From JANQFV01 sp964468185 (GTDB taxonomy: Bacteria > Planctomycetota > Phycisphaerae > UBA1845 > Fen-1342), in the NCBI GenBank assembly GCA_964468185.1, contig CAYXTR010000001.1:124001-188000 (forward strand): a stretch of DNA of 64,000 nt, written 5' to 3'. The notes under the pieces were generated by a model. That model was not told where the DNA came from. It saw only the letters and a program-made list of their open reading frames with translations, and searched no databases. Of this stretch, positions 15,994 to 25,513 are shown in pieces. Position numbers and translations under genes: made by a program. Within the stretch, counting starts at the first letter, position 1; each line of letters opens with the position of its first letter.

Positions 15994-17459
15994 GGTGCGG
16001 CGTTGGGTTGCGCCGGCAGATTGGACAGCTTCAGGTGTAGCGCTCGTGACGAGTCCGGCCGCAGCTTGGCCCGCTCGTCGATGCGCAGTGGCATCACCCA
16101 CAGCGGCCCATCCTGATCGCAAAGCAGTCCGATCGACGGCCGTACTTTCGGGTCGATCTTCTGCTCGGTGAAGAAATCGCCGACGGTCTTGGCGCCGGGG
16201 GCGCCCAAGGGGTGAAACCGATCTCCGTCCTGACGGGCGCGGACGAGGAGCGGTGGTTTGACGTGGTCGAGGTCGAGCCACTCCTCATCGCGTGTGGTCT
16301 TCTGCCGCAGATCCGCAAGTTGTTGTGGACTGATGTCGACGATCTCCGCCGTCAGGCTGTAACCCAACGTTGGCAGGCGTGTCGTGCCGGGGCAGGTGAT
16401 GTACGTGGTGCCCAGTTCCGGGAGTGGCTCGTCGGCCGCGAGCGGCCTGAATTCGAGACGCTCGTACTGCTTCCGAACGACAATCGGTCCTGGCAGATGG
16501 ACTTCCTTACCGCTGACCGTGCCTTCGGCCAGCCGCAGGACGGACTCGATGTGCGCGAAGCTCAGGTCCGATTCGCCTTCGGGCAACAAGGCGACCGCCC
16601 GCCGCACAACCTCGGCCTGGATGATCCGCTGTTTGCTCGTGAGCGCCTTCGTGTTCAGCGTGATGTGACTGGCACCTTGAGAGACGACAAGGGACTCGAA
16701 GGTCCGCGCGGCGGCATCTTCGAGATAGGTGCCGAGCCAACGGGCGTGCTCGGAGAGCCGGAGTAGTGCGTCGGCGACCTGTGGGTTGAGCTGCTTGGCC
16801 AGGAGTGGCATCACGCTATGCCGAATGCGGCCACGGGTGAACTCGGTGGAGCGATTCGTACTGTCCGTCCGCAGCTTGAGCTTGCGGGTTGCGCACAACG
16901 CCTCAATCTGCTGCCGGCGAATACCCAGCAGCGGCCGCACAACCCGGACCCGGCTGCCCGGCTGAATCGGCCGCAGTTCACGGATACCCGCCAGACCACG
17001 CAGGCCCGTTCCGCGGCAGATGCGGTGGAGTACCGTTTCGGCGTTATCGTCGGCGTGATGGGCGACCGCGACCAGTTCGCTGTCGGTCTTCAGCGCAATT
17101 CGTCCGAGGAAGTCGTACCGCTGCGAGCGCGCCACCTCCTCCGTATTTCCGCCCTCTTGCTGGATGATTGCTCGAATATCAGTCTGCTCCGTGAAGCACG
17201 CCAAACCCAGTTCGTCGGCCAGGTTTGCCACGAAGGCGGCGTCTTCATCAGCCTCCGCAGCACGGAGGCCATGATGGAAGTGGGCCACGTGCAGCCGCCA
17301 GTTGAGCTTGTCACGCGCGTTGAGGGCGTGCATGGCGTGCAGGAGGAGTGAGGAGTCGGGTCCGCCGGAGACGCCGACCACCCAGTGTGTGTCCTCAGCC
17401 AGCAGTTCGCGGGCGTTGAGCCAGTCGCGGAGGTGAGTAAGGAGCGTGTCCCAATTCAC
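15990..17459 (-). CDS. tilS: tRNA(Ile)-lysidine synthetase
   Basis: Modifies C34 of tRNA-Ile2 to lysidine using ATP. The N-terminal PP-loop is VVGVSGGPDSSLLLHAM near residue 30. HFHHGLR, then AVAHHADDNAETVLHRICRGTGLRGL and RPLLGIRRQQIEALC follow. The C-terminal domain ends with VRARQDGDRFHPLGAPG and FFTEQKIDPKVRPSIGLL. GTG 17459 (VNWDTLLTHL) fits family starts. The frame stays open to ATG 17663, but that extension is Pro-rich and crosses a GAGATCGA repeat, so it is less likely. The start is the uncertain part; the function is secure. It is coupled to the downstream glycosyltransferase gene. Confidence 0.92.
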   Translation of the reverse strand: MNWDTLLTHLRDWLNARELLAEDTHWVVGVSGGPDSSLLLHAMHALNARDKLNWRLHVAHFHHGLRAAEADEDAAFVANLADELGLACFTEQTDIRAIIQQEGGNTEEVARSQRYDFLGRIALKTDSELVAVAHHADDNAETVLHRICRGTGLRGLAGIRELRPIQPGSRVRVVRPLLGIRRQQIEALCATRKLKLRTDSTNRSTEFTRGRIRHSVMPLLAKQLNPQVADALLRLSEHARWLGTYLEDAAARTFESLVVSQGASHITLNTKALTSKQRIIQAEVVRRAVALLPEGESDLSFAHIESVLRLAEGTVSGKEVHLPGPIVVRKQYERLEFRPLAADEPLPELGTTYITCPGTTRLPTLGYSLTAEIVDISPQQLADLRQKTTRDEEWLDLDHVKPPLLVRARQDGDRFHPLGAPGAKTVGDFFTEQKIDPKVRPSIGLLCDQDGPLWVMPLRIDERAKLRPDSSRALHLKLSNLPAQPNAAP

Positions 17460-17480
17460 AGTCGGTCCAGTATACGGAGA

Positions 17481-17498
17481 AGAGATCGAGAGATCGAG
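17481..17498 (+). repeat. Short GAGATCGA octamer copy ahead of tilS
   Basis: Two octamer units plus two bases, matching the 34-bp elements but truncated. It lies 22 bp upstream of the proposed tilS start, inside the frame that would extend tilS to ATG 17663, where it reads LDLSIS. Confidence 0.8.
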
Positions 17499-17888
17499 AA
17501 GGGGGGGCAGGTGGGCCGCGCGCGGGACCTTGCGGAAGGCGGGGGGCTGGATCGGGGGTGTGACAAGGCGGGTGCATTGAAGGTCGTTGGTGGCAGGCGG
17601 GAAATCGGCCCGTCGGGGCGGGGTACTGTCGTAAAGGCCAGAGAAGTAGGTGAACCGGTTCATTTTTACGCCGTGAGAAGGGGCGTTTCGGGTTGTTTTG
17701 AATGAAATATTTCGCTAGGATGTGCTATTGTGAGAGTGAAATCACGTAGAAACTGACCGTATGTGGAGCATTTCTGCCGCCAGCGCTGACCGAACTGCGG
17801 CACATGCTCACAAGATGACCATCTGGAAGGGAGCGACGGCACGCTGGTGGCGCCGACGTGCTATCGCGAAGCGATTGGAGGGAAGTTC

Positions 17889-18767
17889 ATGCTGCAGCGT
17901 ACAGGATACTGGCTATGTTTGGTGGCGTCGATGGCGCTGGTCGGGACCGTGAACGCCGACCTGACGAGCGATCTCGCCGGTTTGTGGACCTTCGAGGATG
18001 CGGGCAATCTCGCAGATGATATCAGCCCGTATGACAATGACGGGACGATTGAGCTCGACTCGGCATGGGGCTCGAACATCTCGCAGGGGCCGGGCGTGAT
18101 CGGGCTTGGCGCGGCTGAGTTTTTCACGACGAACGACCTTGAAACCAACCACTACATCGAGATTCCCAACGCGCCGCAGCTCAACGGCACGAGCCAGACA
18201 GTCTCTTACTGGATCAAGACGACCCAGCAGGATGTCGAAGGCACTGCCAACGGCGAGTACGTCGACCACATTCGCCATTCCGGTCACATGTCGTTCAAGG
18301 CCACCGGCCAGTACGACGTGCCGGGCGGTTGGGCGCCGATTACGTTTGATTCCGGCGGTGGTTTCGGCAACTCGTTCCACGACAACAACGTGGGCGAGAA
18401 CACGTGGAATACGGACTATGCGGATGGTGAGTGGCACCACATTGTCACGGTCTATGACGAGACGACGAACACCCTCAAGACGTGGATCGATCTGGAACTC
18501 GTCATTGACCAGGTGCAGGACCATCTGGCGGGTGGTCTGAATCCGAGCACCGAGTCGCTCAAGTTTGGCGGCTACGAGGGTGGCTTCGGCAACTCGCTCA
18601 TTGGCAGCATGGACCAGATCCGCATCTACGATGTGGCCAAAGGCTACGAGGTTGATGCTGACGGTACGCTGATCGGTGGCGACCTGTACGAGATGTACAA
18701 CGAGATCCCCGAACCGACGAGCCTGCTGCTCGTGGCTGTCGGTGGTCTGCTGATTCGCCGGCGCTAA
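17889..18767 (+). CDS. LamG-domain protein with PEP-CTERM-type C-terminus
   Basis: 292 residues. The signal peptide covers about residues 1-24 (YWLCLVASMALVGTVNA). A concanavalin-like LamG domain fills most of the chain (LAGLWTFEDAGNLADD, DGEWHHIVTVYDETTNTLK, GSMDQIRIYDVA). The C-terminus IPEPTSLLLVAVGGLLIRRR is a PEP-CTERM-type sorting tail: PEP-like motif, hydrophobic helix, Arg cluster. In planctomycetes this suggests export and processing by an exosortase, which is not in the window. ATG 17889 has GGAGGG 6 nt upstream. The leader from 17664 to 17888 holds no other gene. Confidence 0.88.
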   Translation: MLQRTGYWLCLVASMALVGTVNADLTSDLAGLWTFEDAGNLADDISPYDNDGTIELDSAWGSNISQGPGVIGLGAAEFFTTNDLETNHYIEIPNAPQLNGTSQTVSYWIKTTQQDVEGTANGEYVDHIRHSGHMSFKATGQYDVPGGWAPITFDSGGGFGNSFHDNNVGENTWNTDYADGEWHHIVTVYDETTNTLKTWIDLELVIDQVQDHLAGGLNPSTESLKFGGYEGGFGNSLIGSMDQIRIYDVAKGYEVDADGTLIGGDLYEMYNEIPEPTSLLLVAVGGLLIRRR

Positions 18768-18836
18768 GCCGCTCGTTTCGGGTCTTGTTGCAGTCAGCCG
18801 GTCGTACGGGAGCTACGCGCGACGCGATCGGATGTC

Positions 18837-18867
18837 GGGGGTCGCGGCCATTTTGGCTGTGGCCCCC
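18837..18867. terminator. Bidirectional hairpin between convergent genes
   Basis: A 13-bp stem (GGGGGTCGCGGCC pairing with GGCTGTGGCCCCC, including three G-T pairs) and a 5-nt loop. On the plus strand it is followed by a short T-rich stretch. It lies 69 bp after the LamG gene and touches the stop codon of the convergent glycoside hydrolase gene, so it may end both transcripts. Confidence 0.65.
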
Positions 18868-21171
18868 TATTTCGTGCGCTGCTTCAAGACGCTCAGGCCG
18901 ACGTCGATACCCTGACCGCCGGCGGTTTGGTGGCAGTGGACGGCGAGGGTGTTGCGGCCCTTGCGGAGGGCGGCGCGACTCTCAGGGGTGGCCGGCACGA
19001 GGATGTGGCTGACGACGTAGCCGGTGCACGTTGCGGCTGGAACGCCGTTGAGGTAGACCTCGGCGTCTTCATCGTGGTAGATGCGGAGCCAGAGGTTGCC
19101 GGCGGGCAGTTCATCGAGGTGGAACTCGCGTCGGAGCCAGATGTCCGCGGTTGTCCAGGGGGTGCCGACGCAAACGCCGGGGGTGCCCGCCGTGCCGAAC
19201 ATACCAAGGCCGGTTTTCCAGGTCGAATCGTCGCACTGGGGGGGCGGTCCAGTTGTCCGCGGGCTTGACGGTTGTATAGCGCCACGGTTGCGGCTGGGGT
19301 AGCGAGCAGGGGAGGACTTCGCAGACTTCCGGCGGCGGACCGTATAGCTGTTCGTGGAGTTGCGATGTGGCGTCGGCGTCGAGCTTGAGAAACGCGCGAT
19401 CGTAGGTGAGCAGGCCGTTGACCTCACCCTCGACGTCGGTGGTCTGAGTGTAGACGGCGGCCGAAAGGCCTTGGGCGATGAGCGGGGCCAATCTGCTGAG
19501 GACGTCGCTGTACGCGTCCTGCAAGTCCGACTGAGAGCGGTAGGTCCGATAGCCCCAGTTCTTCTTTTCCTGCCACAGGTGATCCGCGACGGGCCAGCCG
19601 AGGCCGCCGAACTCGCCCAGGACGGCGGCGCGGTGCGGTTCGGTGGGTGGCAGGGCGGGTCCGGGGTAGGCGTGCACGTCGATCACGTCGCCGACGCGGC
19701 GGTCGGTCCAGCCGCTGGCACTGTTGACGAGGCGGGTGGGATCGTAGTCCTTGACCCATGTCGTCAGTCGTTCCGTGTCCCATTGCCCCCAGCCTTCGTT
19801 GTAGATGACCCACATGATGATGGAGGGGTGGTTGCGCAGGCCGTCGATCATGGCCTGCAGCTCGCGCTCGAAGTTCTTGGCTGACTCGGGTGAGCGGGTG
19901 ATGTCGGGGTCGTTGGGGCCGATGTACCGGTCGCCGCTGGGCATGTCCTGCCAGACGAGCAGACCGAGCTGGTCGCAGTGGCAGTAATAGCGGGCGGGCT
20001 CAACTTTGACGTGCTTGCGGAGCATGTTCATGTTGAGCTGTTTGAGCACGGTGAGGTCGTAGCGCAGGGCGGCGTCGGACGGGGCGGTGTAGAGACCGTC
20101 GGGCCACCAACCCTGGTCGAGCGGGCCGAACTGGAAGAGGGGTTCGCCGTTGAGCAGGAGGCGGTTGTGGCCGGCGTGCCGACCGATGGCGACATCGCGG
20201 AGTCCGCAGTAGGACTTGACGGTGTCGATCGTGCGGCCGGCGTCCAGGAGGGAGATGCGGAGGTCGTAGAGGTGGGGGTCGGACGGGGACCAGAGTTTGG
20301 CGTTGGGGATATTGAGGGTCGCGGCCTGTTTGGCGATGCACTCGGCTTTCGCGACAACGCGCTCTTCGTCGAGCACTTCCAGGCGCAGGTGTGTGCCGCC
20401 GGTTGTTTCCGCCGCAATTGTCACCTGTGACTGGCTGGCGCTCGGGGTGATGGTGAGGGCGCGGATGTGTGCGGTGGGGACGGGCTCGAGCCAGACGGTT
20501 TGCCAGATGCCGGTGACGGCGGTGTACCAGATGCCGTGGGGGTTGCGGATCTGTTTGCCGCGGGGCTGCCAGCTTGCATCGGTGGGGTCGGTGACGCGCA
20601 CGACGAGCGATTGTGGTCCATCTGTTCGGAGGGCGTCGGTGATGTCGAAGGTGAAGGCGTCGTAGCCGCCGCGGTGATTGCCGACGGGCACATCGTTGAG
20701 CCAGACGTCGGCGGACCAGTCGACGGCGCCGAAGTGGAGGAGGATGCGCTGGCCGTGCCAGGCGGCGGGGACTTCGAAGGTGCGCCGGTACCACAGGGCT
20801 TGTTCGGGGGTGACGGGTTGCTGGACGCCGGAGAGCGCGGATTCGATGCAGAAGGGTACGAGGATCCGGCCGTCGAAGTCTTTTGGTGTTTGTTGCTGGT
20901 TGGCGGGTGTGAGGGTGTATTGCCAGGGGCCGTTGAGGTTGCGCCAGCGGTCGCGGACGAGTTGTGGGCGGGGGTATGCGGGCAGGATGCCGTTCGGGTC
21001 CAAGTGCTCTGCCCAGCGGGTTCGCAACGTGTTCTCCTTTGCGTCTTCTTGCGTCGGGGTCCTCGAACGAGCGTCATCCGCGTTTGTTGTCGGACCTGAC
21101 GTGCTGATGAGCATGGCCAATGTCAGAGTGGCCGAGATCATGGACTTAGCGAAAGGCGGCGTCCGTTTCAT
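18867..21171 (-). pseudogene. Family 2 glycoside hydrolase (beta-galactosidase-like), single-base frameshift
   Basis: The N-terminal 680 or so residues have a signal peptide (from MKRTPPFAKSM), a GH2 sugar-binding jelly roll (RNLNGPWQYTL, WYRRTFEVPAAWHGQR, GIWQTVWLEPV) and a TIM barrel. The barrel includes LRKHVKVEPARYY and the acid/base region IIMWVIYNEGWGQWD, with LGEFGGLGWP near the nucleophile. At the C7 tract complementary to plus 19238-19244 the frame breaks. Removing one C restores DDSTWKTGLGMFGTAGTPG and a C-terminal galactose-binding-like domain ending at 18867. It could be a real mutation, transcript slippage or a sequencing error. The substrate is not predictable beyond a beta-glycoside. 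Confidence 0.82.
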
Positions 21172-21239
21172 TACGCACCCATTTCTCGATGCATGGTGAC
21201 GAATTGCGTTCTTGCCCAGCAACTGCAGTGGAACTGCCG

Positions 21240-24200
21240 CTACTCGATGGGTCCGCTGCGGCGGGCGGGGTTGTGGAAGTAGATGAAGCGGCGGAGGGCG
21301 TCGAGGCCGTGGCAGGTGGTGCAGACGTTGCTGGCGCCGAAGCTGCGGACGTGCCAGATGCGGGCGCGCATCTCGCGGGTCTTGAGGTCGGGCACGTCGG
21401 CGGGGGTGGGCAGCGGGTCGGATCGGCCGTGGGTGAGGTGGCAGGTGCGGCAGGCGACGGTGCCCTGGGGGTCGACCTCACCCGCGGCGTTGAAGAGCGG
21501 CAGGTAGCCGGGATCGCCGGGGAGAGAGGGGTTGTACATCTCAGCTTCGGGGTGCGTGGCGATGGTGGGTGGTTCGACGGGGCCGCCGGCGCGGTGACAG
21601 GCGACGCAATGGCGATTGGCCACGGGTACATCTTCGAAACCCTCGAAATCATCCAGCGCCCGCGGCCAGAGGTAGCGGTCTTCGACGTGGTCTGAGGGTG
21701 CGTGGGTCAGATGGCAGGGTTTGCAGCCGCCGACCTCGAAGCCCTGGGCCTGGAGGATGCTCTCGGCGTGGCCGATCTTCTGGACGTTGGCACTGGGCTC
21801 GTGGCAGGTGATGCAGAGATTCGCGGTCGGAGCGCCGGGTTGCATGCGGAGCAGGCTCGTGGCCGCGTTCCGGCCGGCGTGGGGGTCGTGGCAGGTGGCG
21901 CAGGCCATGCGGGTGGCATCATCCGTCGCCATGGGCAGGCCGTGCGGGTCGGCGGTGGTGGCGAAGTTGCTGGGGTGCTGCATGGCATGCGCGCGATTGG
22001 TGTCGGGACGCGTTTCCTCGTGGCAGGCGACACAGGCCGCATCGCTACCCGGCATGTTCTCGGCCAGGCCGGCGCGGAACAGCCCGTCGGCGGTGTTGCC
22101 GTGGGGGTCGTGGCAGGCGAGGCAGCGGTCGCCAGCCGTTTGGGACGCCGCGGGCCAGGCTGAATTGTCGGATTGCATATCGTGGGGGCCGGTGGCGACG
22201 CGGTCGTAGTCTTCGTGGCAGTCGACGCAGAGGTCGCTCGCGGGGGCGATAAGGAACGGGTCGAATCTGGCGATGTGCGGGTCGTGACACTCGCGGCACG
22301 CGGCGTCGGGGTGATTGACGTCGGTGAGGACGGCGGTCTTTGCCAAACCGTCGTCGTGGTGACAGTTGGCGCAGCGGCCGGCGGGGTCCCACGCGGTGGG
22401 GCGCGGGGTGAAGGCTTCCTGGTGGGCGGAGTGGCAACCGGCGCAGGCACCCTCTTCCCGGGCCGTGACGCCGAGGGCGTTCTCGACGTCGGGGAAGTTG
22501 GTGCGGAGATCATGTGGGGAGCCGACAACACCAGCCCGGTCGCCGTGGCACGCGGCGCAGGTATCCTGGGCGGCGGGGTCGAAGGCCAGCAGAAACTCGG
22601 GGGTGACGGCCTGGTGAGACGCATGGCAGGTCACACAGAGCAGTTGCTGGTCGGAGCCGACGCGTGTGTCGAAGCCTTGCGCGACGGCGCGCTGGGTCGG
22701 CGTGAGGGCGGGGAGCTGACCATGGCGGCTGCGCTGATCGGCGGCGAAGAGCGCTGGCGCCAATTGCTCGTGGCACTTCAGGCAGAGGGCGTTGTCGTCG
22801 ACGGCCATCGAAAGAAGTGGGGCGTGGCGGGCGCCGTGGCCGGTGTGGCAGGCGAGGCAGGTGACCGTTTCGTCCAGCGTGGGCGAGTGGATTGCCAGGA
22901 GTTCATCCGGCACGCCGCCGGTCATCGCACTGAGCGGGTGCATACCGTCATCGGCGCCGGTGGTGTACTCGGTGTGGCACGACGTGCAGAGGTCTTCGGG
23001 GGATTCCTTGATGCGGAGAAAGACGATCTCGGCCACGGTGGTGCGCGTTTCGGGCGTCGTATGCGCGGAGTGGCAGGTGCGGCAGGCGATTTCGCCATCG
23101 GCCAGCGGCAGGTGGTCGGGAATCGTAATCGAGGGGGGTGGGACGATGCCGGTACGATGGCCGTGCTCAACCCACACGCGCTGGCGCGAGTCGTCGACGC
23201 TGGCATCGTGGCAGCCGAGACACATGAAGCTGCGGCTGACCCAGGGATGTTGCGGCGGGTTGGGCGGAACTTCGGCGAGGAGCGTGGACACGCCGTCGGC
23301 GAGCGGCCGCATCCACTCGTAGTGGCAAATGGTGCAGGAGCGGGCCTGCGGGACGGTAGTGCCGGCGGCGGTCTGGCGCGTGGTGCGGCTGGGTGGCAGC
23401 GCCTCTGGGTTGCGTTGGAGCGCGAACTTGCGGACGCGATCGGCGAGCAGCTCGACGATGTAAATATGGCCGCTGCTATCGAAGTCGAGGGCCATGGGGG
23501 CGGCGAGCTCGATGGGCTGGCCGGCCGGGTCACGGAGCACGCCGATGAGACGGCCGTCGGCGGTGAAAGCCTGAACGACTTCGAGGGTGCCGTCGGTGAC
23601 CCAGACGTTCTGGTCGGCGTCGACGGCAACGCTCTTGGGCCGATAGAACTGCCCGACATCGACGCCATAGGTGCCGACGCTGCCAGTCGGGATGCCGTTT
23701 TCGTTGAGGCGCTGGACGCGGCCGTTGAGGACGTCGGTGACGAGGACTTCGCCGTCGGCGGCGGTGGCGAGCATGTACGGATAATGGAACTCGCCGAGGG
23801 ATTCGCCGAAGGTACCGACAACGCGGAGCTCGTCGGTTTGGAGGTTGTAGCGCAGGAGGCGGTGACCGTCGTTATCCACGAGCCAGGCGATGGTCGCGGC
23901 GGCGTTCAGCGTCAGGTCGGTGAGGTCAGGTGATTGGGCGAGTTGTGCCGGCGGGAACGTCAACGTCCGCGCGAGATTGCCATTGGGGTGGCGCACGAGA
24001 ACCTGTCGCAGGCCGGGATCAACGATCCAGAGTTGGCCATTCTCGTCGAGATGGAGGTTGACCGGGTTCGATAGCTTCTGAGATTCGACTTGTCGGATGT
24101 CCTCGTGCAGGTTGCCGTCGGCGTTGAAGTGCAGGATGCGGCTGTTCACGCCGTCGGCGATGAATACGTCGCCCGTCATTGTGACGGCGAGGCCGGTGGG

Positions 24201-24377
24201 CATGTGCATGGCGTCGGGCTCGTCGAGCGCGAAGGTTTGAACCTCCGTTGCGACGAGTGGGTGCGGGTCGGATTGGGCTGCCGCCAGAGTTGGCCAGCAG
24301 GCGACAATAAGCAGCAGAGGCAGCCAGAGGTGACACTCCGAGTGACGGCAGACAGCAGCACGGAAAGACGCTGACAC
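21240..24377 (-). CDS. NHL-repeat multihaem cytochrome c with 20 CxxCH motifs
   Basis: 1045 residues. A signal peptide (WLPLLLIVACWPTLAAAQ) is followed by an NHL-type beta-propeller over about residues 45-330 (repeats such as MPTGLAVTMTGDVFIADGVN, YRPKSVAVDADQNVWVTDG). Then come 20 CxxCH haem sites from SCTICH to VCTTCH, many followed by DPH, SAH or TH as in NrfH/doubled-CxxCH families. GTG 24377 is chosen: AGGAG lies 7 nt upstream, it is 2 bp after the previous stop, and the signal peptide follows directly. It is the last gene of the cytochrome operon. A periplasmic or surface electron conduit with a propeller docking domain is inferred; no beta-barrel porin partner is in view. Confidence 0.93.
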   Translation of the reverse strand: MSASFRAAVCRHSECHLWLPLLLIVACWPTLAAAQSDPHPLVATEVQTFALDEPDAMHMPTGLAVTMTGDVFIADGVNSRILHFNADGNLHEDIRQVESQKLSNPVNLHLDENGQLWIVDPGLRQVLVRHPNGNLARTLTFPPAQLAQSPDLTDLTLNAAATIAWLVDNDGHRLLRYNLQTDELRVVGTFGESLGEFHYPYMLATAADGEVLVTDVLNGRVQRLNENGIPTGSVGTYGVDVGQFYRPKSVAVDADQNVWVTDGTLEVVQAFTADGRLIGVLRDPAGQPIELAAPMALDFDSSGHIYIVELLADRVRKFALQRNPEALPPSRTTRQTAAGTTVPQARSCTICHYEWMRPLADGVSTLLAEVPPNPPQHPWVSRSFMCLGCHDASVDDSRQRVWVEHGHRTGIVPPPSITIPDHLPLADGEIACRTCHSAHTTPETRTTVAEIVFLRIKESPEDLCTSCHTEYTTGADDGMHPLSAMTGGVPDELLAIHSPTLDETVTCLACHTGHGARHAPLLSMAVDDNALCLKCHEQLAPALFAADQRSRHGQLPALTPTQRAVAQGFDTRVGSDQQLLCVTCHASHQAVTPEFLLAFDPAAQDTCAACHGDRAGVVGSPHDLRTNFPDVENALGVTAREEGACAGCHSAHQEAFTPRPTAWDPAGRCANCHHDDGLAKTAVLTDVNHPDAACRECHDPHIARFDPFLIAPASDLCVDCHEDYDRVATGPHDMQSDNSAWPAASQTAGDRCLACHDPHGNTADGLFRAGLAENMPGSDAACVACHEETRPDTNRAHAMQHPSNFATTADPHGLPMATDDATRMACATCHDPHAGRNAATSLLRMQPGAPTANLCITCHEPSANVQKIGHAESILQAQGFEVGGCKPCHLTHAPSDHVEDRYLWPRALDDFEGFEDVPVANRHCVACHRAGGPVEPPTIATHPEAEMYNPSLPGDPGYLPLFNAAGEVDPQGTVACRTCHLTHGRSDPLPTPADVPDLKTREMRARIWHVRSFGASNVCTTCHGLDALRRFIYFHNPARRSGPIE

Positions 24378-24379
24378 GC

Positions 24380-25513
24380 TTACTCCTGGGATGGCTCCGG
24401 CGCAGATGGCTGTGGGCGGGTGGCCGGACCGTCGGTGGTTGGAGCGACGAAGCCGGGGAGGTGGAAGATGTTGCCCTGCATGATGTGCTCGATCATCGTG
24501 AACACCCAGCCCTGCTGTAGCGCGGTGACACGGGCGGGTGGATAGCCGACCTGGGTCAGATCGACGAGCGATTGCTCTGTCGTGTGGCACTGCGTGCACA
24601 CGAGCGTTGACGGTCGGCGGCGGGTGTGGACCTGTTCGAGCAGGACGTCGCGACGCGCCGGGGTGAGCGCCCGCAGGTTCTCGAGGTATTCGCGAACGGC
24701 GGCGTCATTGTTAGGGTGGTCGAGGAGCGGCCGACCCTGGGCATCGCGGAGCGCGAGCTTGGCGCCGTATTCGCCGCGGAAGTGCAGCGGCAGACGCGCT
24801 TCGACGAGCTCGATTGCGGCCTGGAACTGGCGGCTGGAGAAGCGCGGCGCGTTCACCTGGGCGGCGAGACGTTCGAGGTCGGGGTCGCCACCCGCTTGTC
24901 GGGCGGCCTGATCGAGTAGCGCGACAAGGCGCTCCTGGTGAGCCGCCGTTGGATCGGTGCGCAGCTCCTGGCCCGTTTCGGAGTGTAGCCAGCCGTAGAG
25001 GCGGAGCAGGGCCGGCGGCTCCGTGGGGCGGCCATTGTCGAGCGCGTACCAGACGAGCGGGAGCGGCACCTGGTCGGAGGTCATGTGACATACGCCGCAG
25101 TGGATGCTGGTGGCGTGCATGTTGAGAAACGCGCGATCCTCCTTGCGCTCGGCGTGCGGAAGCGGGCTGTGACAGCCACTGCGGGTGCAGTCGTTAACCG
25201 GGTCGGATTGAAACCAGCCGTCGAGGTGGTGGTAATGTGCGAGCGGGGTGCGAGGCTGCTCGGCCAGTTGCATGCCGAGCCATTGCTCGGGGTCGCTTTG
25301 CCAGACCTCTTCGGTAAGGCGGGTGGGGATGCGGGTAATCTGCGCCGGGGCTTCGCGCGGGACGAGCAGTTGCACGACAAGATATTCGAAGGCGCGATAG
25401 CTGACGAAGACCACAACCGCGATGAGGATGAAGGCGTAGATGCGGCGCAGTGGAGCGATGTGGTGCTGCGCGTGCTCAGGGGCCTTCACGCCGGTGGGAT
25501 TGGTTTCAGCCAC
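24380..25513 (-). CDS. Membrane-anchored trihaem cytochrome c, split paralogue of the fused C-terminus
   Basis: 377 residues. One membrane helix near residues 25-50 (IYAFILIAVVVFVSYRAF) anchors a periplasmic domain with three haem sites: CTRSGCH (CX4CH), CGVCH and CTQCH. The domain matches the last 330 or so residues of the 991-residue fusion in order and spacing (PLAHYHHLDGWFQSDP versus PLAHFHQIPQWFQPDP; RAFLNMHAT in both). GTG 25513 has GGAGG 7 nt upstream and overlaps the preceding gene by 8 bp. It probably works with that gene product as a two-subunit version of the fusion. Confidence 0.9.
   Translation of the reverse strand: MAETNPTGVKAPEHAQHHIAPLRRIYAFILIAVVVFVSYRAFEYLVVQLLVPREAPAQITRIPTRLTEEVWQSDPEQWLGMQLAEQPRTPLAHYHHLDGWFQSDPVNDCTRSGCHSPLPHAERKEDRAFLNMHATSIHCGVCHMTSDQVPLPLVWYALDNGRPTEPPALLRLYGWLHSETGQELRTDPTAAHQERLVALLDQAARQAGGDPDLERLAAQVNAPRFSSRQFQAAIELVEARLPLHFRGEYGAKLALRDAQGRPLLDHPNNDAAVREYLENLRALTPARRDVLLEQVHTRRRPSTLVCTQCHTTEQSLVDLTQVGYPPARVTALQQGWVFTMIEHIMQGNIFHLPGFVAPTTDGPATRPQPSAPEPSQE

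Noticed and set aside
22173..23933. Long plus-strand open frame within the 20-haem gene
   Set aside because: Antisense shadow: the 20 CxxCH motifs and NHL repeats are on the minus strand.
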